DNA from: Paenibacillus artemisiicola
Lineage (GTDB): Bacteria > Bacillota > Bacilli > Paenibacillales > Paenibacillaceae
NCBI RefSeq assembly: GCF_017652985.1
Contig: NZ_JAGGDJ010000007.1
Span: 62,001-126,000 of the forward strand
Length of the DNA: 64,000 nt
Direction of reading: 5' to 3'
Part shown: piece after piece, positions 58,379 through 64,000 of the stretch
How positions within the stretch are numbered: position 1 is the first letter of the stretch
Layout: each line of letters opens with the position of its first letter
Made by a program: the position numbers and the translations under genes
The notes under the pieces: generated by a model
What the model was told of the DNA's origin: nothing
The model's database searches: none
What the model saw: the letters and a program-made list of their open reading frames with translations, nothing else

Positions 58379-59332
58379 TCATTCTTTCGTTGCCTCCGCC
58401 CTTACCTCGCCCGGCAGCGCTAAAGCCAAGGAGCCTGACGCTTCTTTGACTTCATCGCCGACGATTCGTTTGACGCCCGTAACCGCCGTCTTCCCATCAG
58501 GATCGATTTTCCCGGCCGTTATGTTCGTACTCGTCACCAAGCCGCTGGTTCGATAAAAGAAAAATTCCCGCTTGATCTCGGGTTTGATTCCCGCGGCATC
58601 CGTCACTTTGCCGTCCATGAACAGCTGATCCGTATCTTTCTGTCCAACGGGGATGCGCGCCTGCCACGTGACGACGAAAAAGTCGTCCTTCACTTCATAG
58701 AACGACACGGTATCATCCGTGATGAGGAAGAAGCGATTCGCTTCGCCGATCGGAAAGAAATACGCCGTTTCGAAGCCTTCCCGTTCGTGCGAGTAAGGGA
58801 TGGGCTTAATGGCATAATGAGCATTCTTCGACCCCTTGTCCATCGCGAATTGCCGCGCTTTCGCCAGCTCTCCCTTATAGAGCGTATCTTGCTCGCTCGC
58901 GGTAAGCGGCGAGTTCACGAATGCGGTATCCCCGCTTGCCGCTACCCGATAGCCATACAACCGCGCAAGGAAGCGCAGCGGAACATACACCCGATTATGC
59001 ACGAGCTTCACGGAAGCATCGAGCGTGACTTTATGGGTCTGATTCGCCTTCACGGAGTACGCGGTATTTTTGCCCGGTATTAACGTCGACGTCTCCGACC
59101 ATTTGCGAACGGTTGCCGTCTTGGCGGCTTGGTTCCAGGTCGTCGAAGCGCCGAGCGAATCCGCCAGCGCGCGCAGCGGAACCAAGATGCGCCCCTTATC
59201 TACGACAAGCGGATCGACTAGTTGAACCGGCTTACCGCCAACGACGATTTTCGAAGGGGCAGCCGCATGGGAAGTGGCGGAAGCCGCTAGCAAGCCGGCG
59301 GCCGCGGCGACGACGACAAGCATTTTCTTCAT
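58379..59332 (-). CDS. Secreted copper-amine-oxidase-N-domain protein
   Basis: 317 residues. Signal peptide MLVVVAAAAGLLAASATSHA, then a copper-amine-oxidase-N domain (~25-145) with VDKGRILVPLRALADSLGAS and VHNRVYVPLRFLARLYGY. The C-terminal half (~150-317) contains YFFPIGEANRFFLITDD and FFVVTWQARIPVGQKD and has no recognised family. Extracellular. The start overlaps the stop of the MFS transporter gene by four bases, so the two are coupled. Confidence 0.85.
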   Translation of the reverse strand: MKKMLVVVAAAAGLLAASATSHAAAPSKIVVGGKPVQLVDPLVVDKGRILVPLRALADSLGASTTWNQAAKTATVRKWSETSTLIPGKNTAYSVKANQTHKVTLDASVKLVHNRVYVPLRFLARLYGYRVAASGDTAFVNSPLTASEQDTLYKGELAKARQFAMDKGSKNAHYAIKPIPYSHEREGFETAYFFPIGEANRFFLITDDTVSFYEVKDDFFVVTWQARIPVGQKDTDQLFMDGKVTDAAGIKPEIKREFFFYRTSGLVTSTNITAGKIDPDGKTAVTGVKRIVGDEVKEASGSLALALPGEVRAEATKE

Positions 59333-60588
59333 GATGATTCTCCAACTCCTATCGCTCCGTCTTTTGGAGCCGTCCTTCTTCTCCCTCCCGCGATAAGCAA
59401 AGGGATGCTAAGCACGAATGCGCCCGCCGTCAGCCACATGGGCAGCGCCGGATCGATCGAATAGGCCGCGCCGCCGATAATGCCGGACGGGGAGACGACG
59501 AGGAGGACGAGGACGGATAAGATCGCGAACATTTTCGCCCGGCGCTCGTCGTCGATCGCATTCGCGACCGCCGCTTCCAGGTAAGGGGCCGTGATCATCG
59601 TCGCCCCGGCGGCTAATACCGTGCTTGCGATGATCCACCCCGCGGCGCCTGCCGGCGTTAAGGCAAGCACGCCGTTGGCGACGGCCGACAGGATGAAGCC
59701 CCACAGCATCGTACGAGGCGTCAGCCGCTCCGATATTCGCGGCATCACGAGCCAGAGCACGAGCAGCATGACGACGGAGGAGACGGCCGGCACGAAAGAA
59801 ATGAATCCCTCCTCCACGCCAAGCCCGTCCGCCAGATACAAGGAGAGGTAGGTCCCCTTCATGGTCATTTGGAAGTTGAACAGCATGTAGACGCCGAACA
59901 TGAGCAGCAGGCTTCGGTCGGTTAGCACGGCCCGCATGGTCGCGGCGTAGTCCCGCAGGGTTGCGCGGATGCCCAGCTCGCGCACCTCCCGCTTCTTCCT
60001 CAAGCCGATTTCCGTCTCGCGCGTCATGAAGTGCCGTCCCAGAAATTGAGCGGTCATGCAGACGAATGCGAGGACATACATCATCCGGCCGCCGGATACG
60101 ACACCGTAATGGCTGACGATGAGCCCGCCCAGCGGAGCGAAGAGGCCGCCAACGACGCCGATCACCTGCAGCAGCGTAAAGACGTATGTCCGCTCCCTCG
60201 GTTCCGTATCCTCCACGAGCAGACAATAGAACGCGGTATGGGGAACGCGCTGAAAGCCGTTGATAAAGGCGGCGGCAACGAAAAACCAGATGTTCTGCGA
60301 CGCCGCCCACAGCAGCGTTCCGATCGACCAGCTGATCAGGTCGAACGCAAGCAGCGCGGCCTTGCGCCCCATCCGGTCGGTCAGGTAGCCGCTGATCAGC
60401 GAAGAGAACACCTGCACGGCCAGCGTCAGCGTCGTCACCCATCCGATCGCCGTCCCGCTAAGCCCGAATTCATGCATGTAGATCGTGGCATAGGTGGCGA
60501 ACATACTATAAGGAATCAAGAACAGCGGTTCAAACGCAAGACAGCCCCTGCTGTTGCCCTTCAAACGCGGAAATAATGCCGAAGCCAA
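59329..60588 (-). CDS. MFS transporter (drug-efflux type)
   Basis: 419 residues with twelve transmembrane helices; TTG start with GGGGG ten bases upstream. The loop 2-3 signature is GYLTDRMGRKAALLA. The central cytoplasmic loop (TRETEIGLRKKREVRELGIR) is basic. It is an MDR-type major facilitator probably exporting a small molecule by proton exchange. A -10-like TATAAT (complement of 60702-60707) is the only promoter element seen. Coupled to the downstream stalk-domain protein. Confidence 0.88.
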   Translation of the reverse strand: MASALFPRLKGNSRGCLAFEPLFLIPYSMFATYATIYMHEFGLSGTAIGWVTTLTLAVQVFSSLISGYLTDRMGRKAALLAFDLISWSIGTLLWAASQNIWFFVAAAFINGFQRVPHTAFYCLLVEDTEPRERTYVFTLLQVIGVVGGLFAPLGGLIVSHYGVVSGGRMMYVLAFVCMTAQFLGRHFMTRETEIGLRKKREVRELGIRATLRDYAATMRAVLTDRSLLLMFGVYMLFNFQMTMKGTYLSLYLADGLGVEEGFISFVPAVSSVVMLLVLWLVMPRISERLTPRTMLWGFILSAVANGVLALTPAGAAGWIIASTVLAAGATMITAPYLEAAVANAIDDERRAKMFAILSVLVLLVVSPSGIIGGAAYSIDPALPMWLTAGAFVLSIPLLIAGGRRRTAPKDGAIGVGESS

Positions 60589-60853
60589 CCGGTTGGCCCC
60601 CTTAATCGTTCATGTCGTAATCTTGCGAGACGAGCCTCCTCGTTAATCCGGCGGAAGCAGCCGATCGGGCAGCTCTCCCATTTCACTCCTAAGATAAGCT
60701 AATTATACCGAATTCGGTGCGGCAATGGATAAGGATTACGAAATAAAGCCCGGTGCTCCGAGCCGAGGGCATGGAATATGGATCGTTGGAGGACTATCAA
60801 TATTACCTGATTATGGTAAATTTAGAGAAAAGGACCCATAGGAGGGAAATAGG

Positions 60854-63350
60854 ATGAGACGACGGTTTGTGCTTTTGATTTGCGGATTTCTGATCTTGAC
60901 GCTGCTTCTGCCTTTTCAGGCGGCGGCTGCGGCATCCGGTTCCGAAGCGGCAGCAGAGCGTTCGAATTTGGAGGTCGCGCTCGTTACGGGAGGCGTGCAG
61001 CATACGCTCGCGCTTAAACCGGATGGAACGGTGTGGGTGTGGGGAAGCAATGAATACGCCAGCATCGACGGAAGTTCGACAGACCCTCATTATACGCCGG
61101 TTCAAGTACAGGGGCTTGATTCGGTGTCCGGCGTCGCGGCGGGCGATTCGCATAGTTTGGCCCTGAAAAGCGATGGCAGCGTCTGGACATGGGGTCGGAA
61201 TTGGTATGACGGCACGAACAGCGTTTCCCCCGTTCAGGTCGCCAATCTTAGCCGCGTGGCCGCTATAGCTACGGGTCAAGTTCATAATTTGGCAGCGAAA
61301 AGCGATGGCACCGTTTGGGCGTGGGGGTGGAACGTCCACGGTCAACTGGGCGATGGAAGCCGGACGGACCGCGCCGTGCCCGTTCAAGTACAAGGTCTTG
61401 ATTCGGTGGTCGCCGTCGCGGCGGGGCAGCTCCACAGCTTGGCGCTGAAGAGCGACGGCACCGTTTGGGCGTGGGGGAGCAATGAATCCGGCCAAAACGG
61501 GGTGCCCGGCGGCTCGATCATCTACGACGGACCCTACGAAACCCCCTACCGGGCTGCGCCCGTTCAAATCCCTGGGCTCGATTCGGTGATCGCCATTGCG
61601 GCGGGACAGCTCCATAACTTGGCGCTGAAGAGCGACGGCACCGTCTGGGCCTGGGGATGGAATAGTTCCGGCCAACTCGGCGATGGCAGCACGACGACCC
61701 GTTCCACGCCCGTTCAAGTGACCGCGCTCGAATCGGTGACCGCGATCGCCGCAGGCTCTTCGCATTCGTTGGCGGTGACGAGCGATGGCACCGTTTGGGC
61801 CTGGGGAAATAATTATTCCGGCCAACTCGGCGATGGCAGCACGATTAATCGTTCCTCCCCCGTGCAGGTAGCCGGGCTTGATTCGGTGTCTTCCGTCGGG
61901 ACGACCGATGGCTCGCACAGCGTGGCGGTTAAGCGCGACAGGACCGTTTGGGCCTGGGGAAATAACGCGTACGGCCAGCTCGGCGACGGTACGACGATAA
62001 CCCGCAATACGCCCGTACCAGCCGCGAATCCCGAAGCGCCGCAGTGGCCGGAATACGACGTGCTGACGGTTACCGATGTAACCGCTGCCAGCGTACGGTT
62101 GAATTGGCGGCCGGCCACGGATGATACCGGAGTCGAGCAGTATTGGGTGTATCAAGATCAGACGCGGCTGACCGCCTTGAATCCTGATGCGACCCATTAT
62201 GACGTGCAGGGGCTGTCGCCGAGTACGTCCTACGACTTTGCGCTGGTCGCCGTCGATGCCGACGGCAACCAAAGCGTGAGACAAGCAGAGGCGGTTACGA
62301 CGGCTGCCGATCTACCGGTACCCGAAGCGGAAACGCTGCTTTATCGGATGAACGGAACCATTCTGGACTTTGACCAGGACCGGATCATTTGGAAAGAAAA
62401 CGGCGATAAAACGCTCTGGTTGTACAACCGCGCCGGCTAAAAGCCAAGTCAAGGTCTACGATGCCAACGGATCCGTTCGCGCCCTTCGCTCCGGGAATCT
62501 AACGACGGAAGGCGTGGTGTATTCCTTATCCGACGGCACCGCGATGTATTGGAAGGACGGCTCGGTTCAACGCAGCTGGGAACGGGGGAGCCCCTACGAC
62601 GTAAAAGGAAACTTCGCGGTATTTGGCAACACCGCGGTGAACGTAAAGACGGGAAAGTCCCGTTCCTTGCTGAACGCGAATTTTAATAATCGGAACTTCT
62701 TCGATCTGTCGGCTGACGGAACGGTCGTATATGAGTTTAATACCGGTATTCGCCGCCACCTCGCCGACGATACGGCCACGACGTATTATCCGACCGCGCC
62801 CGAATATCCGAACAACTACAATGGGCCTTTGACGGACGGCAAAAACATCCTCTACGCCGCGTATACCATGTCCGAAGGCTATCCGAAATGGTCGCTCCAA
62901 GTTCGCGGCGCGGATGGCCAGGTTACCCCGATCACCTTGAACCCGGTCTTGAACGAGGACTATTATAAGACGGACCCGAGAACCTCGTACCAGATCAATA
63001 ACGGATGGATTGCCTACAAGGAATACAACAAAGCATCGGAGCGCTGGACCTTGAAAGTCCGGTCGCCGGAAGGCGTGACCCAACTGGCGTATACCGCCCC
63101 GAAATGGTGGCAGTTGACCGGCGTCCCGCTCACCATTAAGGAGTTGGGGCCGGACGGGACCGTGGCGTACGCGTTTAAAGACACCACATACCTGTATTCC
63201 GCCCAAGCGGGCAAGCTGTTGTATACGTTCAAGGGTCCGGGAGAGCTGCACTACCGGGAACATGTCTTCGGCGGTCAGGGAGAGAATCCGTACCGGTATG
63301 GCGCCTGGTACCGGCTTGACGGAGGATCGTTGTACGCGATTCGCTTCTAA
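60854..63350 (+). pseudogene. Secreted RCC1 seven-bladed beta-propeller protein, interrupted by a frameshift
   Basis: The first frame (60854-62440) has RBS AGGAGGG, signal peptide FVLLICGFLILTLLLPFQ and seven RCC1 repeats with the TVWAWGxNxxGQLGDG pattern (~45-400), then an Fn3 domain (~415-485). It stops after LWLYNRAG. The sequence continues at once in the next frame (KSQVKVYDANGSVRAL to 63350), giving a further ~300-residue beta-propeller-like region ending YRLDGGSLYAIRF. Removing one G from the CCGG at about 62436 would give an uninterrupted ~830-residue protein. Either a recent mutation, a sequencing error, or +1 recoding at the TAA. A weak promoter (TTGGAG-17-GATTAT) lies at 60786-60814. 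RCC1 propellers usually bind proteins; the bacterial role is unknown. Confidence 0.85.
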
Positions 63351-63385
63351 AGCGGAGGCAAGCCACTGAAAGAAGGACAAAGAAC

Positions 63386-63427
63386 AAGCCTCAAGATCCC
63401 GTGTACGCCGGGATCTTGAGGCTTTTT
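63386..63427 (+). terminator. Terminator of the RCC1 gene
   Basis: Perfect 15-base stem AAGCCTCAAGATCCC / GGGATCTTGAGGCTT, then TTTG. Confidence 0.88.
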
Positions 63428-63513
63428 GAATTCCCGCAAAAACAAGTAGCCCGAACACAATTACACTCGGGTCGAGCTCCGATCCGCCCGATGCCCCGTC
63501 CCAAGCGGACAGC

Positions 63514-64000
63514 TCACAAATACTTCTTCAAATTTTCCAAAATAACCCTATAGGCGTTGGGCCATAAATGGATGCCCTCCACGGTGAATTCAGGCTTCAA
63601 ATTTCCTTCTCCGTCCGTTAAGCCTTCGTTCGCGTTAATAAAGGTAAAGCCATGCTGCTTGGCCGCCTGTTCGATCGCGGCATTCGCCTCCAGCAGGTTG
63701 GCGTTCGTTCGGGTGGCAAACATCGCTGCTTTCTCGGATTCCTCCATTCCGAAGTCCGCTCCCGCATTAACCGGATAGTAAGCCATCACGAAGACTTCGC
63801 ACAGCGGCAGCCGCGCTTGCAACTGATCCATAATGGACGCGTAATTCATAAGCAGCGCCTCCTTGCTGTACCCCTCGGCCCCGATATCATTCGAGCCGAT
63901 ATTGATGAAGAGCTTGCTCGGTGCCAAATCAAAGATACAGGCGTCCATCGATTGCAGCAGGTCCGCGGTCGTCGTGCCGCCAATGCCCCGATTATAGATG
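63514..64000 (-). CDS. SGNH/GDSL-family hydrolase, N-terminus beyond the window
   Basis: The C-terminal ~161 residues are visible, read leftwards from base 64000. Block II appears as IYNRGIGGTTTADLLQS (Gly), block III as INIGSNDIGAEGYSK (Asn) and block V as EGIHLWPNAYRVIL, with the catalytic Asp replaced by Glu-Gly before the His or lying just upstream. These are deacetylase/esterase-type hydrolases of the lysophospholipase L1 group. The Ser nucleophile (GDS block) must lie past the window's right edge. No signal peptide can be judged. Confidence 0.85.
   Translation of the reverse strand, partial: IYNRGIGGTTTADLLQSMDACIFDLAPSKLFINIGSNDIGAEGYSKEALLMNYASIMDQLQARLPLCEVFVMAYYPVNAGADFGMEESEKAAMFATRTNANLLEANAAIEQAAKQHGFTFINANEGLTDGEGNLKPEFTVEGIHLWPNAYRVILENLKKYL

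Overview
The window is high-GC, low-complexity-rich DNA from a Gram-positive, endospore-former-type Bacillota, most likely Paenibacillus or Cohnella (family Paenibacillaceae). Supporting this are T-box riboswitches, CcpA-type cre sites, S-layer-homology proteins, copper-amine-oxidase-N stalk domains, bacillithiol-type deacetylase (BshB2/YojF) pairs, LytS/AraC two-component systems feeding sugar ABC transporters, strong AGGAGG ribosome sites and lipobox lipoproteins. No rRNA, tRNA, transposase or CRISPR array was seen. Nearly all genes from 1 to 30 kb lie on the minus strand. Long open frames opposite the GC-rich genes are codon-bias shadows and are omitted.

Layout. 0-3.8 kb: a truncated secreted protein, then acetolactate synthase ilvB under two consecutive T-box leaders. 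3.8-10 kb: a sugar ABC importer (binding lipoprotein and two permeases) with its sensor kinase and AraC-type regulator. 10-16 kb: an acyl-CoA dehydrogenase-like flavoprotein, two yojF-bshB2 pairs and a GH4 alpha-galactosidase-type enzyme. 16-27.4 kb: a three-gene operon for a giant metallophosphatase, an S-layer-homology protein and a giant GH92 alpha-mannosidase, behind a promoter with an adjacent cre-like operator. 28-46.5 kb: small metabolic and regulatory units (L,D-transpeptidase, SDR, AKR/MarR, ATP-grasp ligase, orphan histidine kinase, VOC proteins, AraC plus a DUF4965 protein, acyltransferase, ECF sigma/anti-sigma, ArsR/AHSA1). This stretch is visibly more A+T-rich in places.

47.8-51.8 kb holds the most interesting unit. 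Four minus-strand genes, closely spaced and ending at one terminator, encode a GH19 chitinase with a fascin-like domain, a GH16 laminarinase-type beta-glucanase with carbohydrate-binding modules, a GH25 lysozyme and a small two-helix holin. None of the three hydrolases has a signal peptide. The arrangement suggests that fungal-wall-degrading enzymes accumulate in the cytoplasm and are released by a dedicated holin/endolysin. With the GH92 mannosidase operon upstream, the window reads as a toolkit for attacking fungal or yeast cell walls.

52-58 kb is a redox and stress block: an OhrR-like regulator, thiol peroxidase, thioredoxin reductase and, divergently, a secreted haloperoxidase-like hydrolase. 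The two promoters carry an exactly reverse-complementary 18-bp operator. A DrrAB-like ABC exporter with a pentapeptide-repeat protein follows. 58-64 kb holds an MFS/stalk-domain pair, a secreted RCC1 beta-propeller gene broken by a frameshift, and the 3' part of an SGNH hydrolase.
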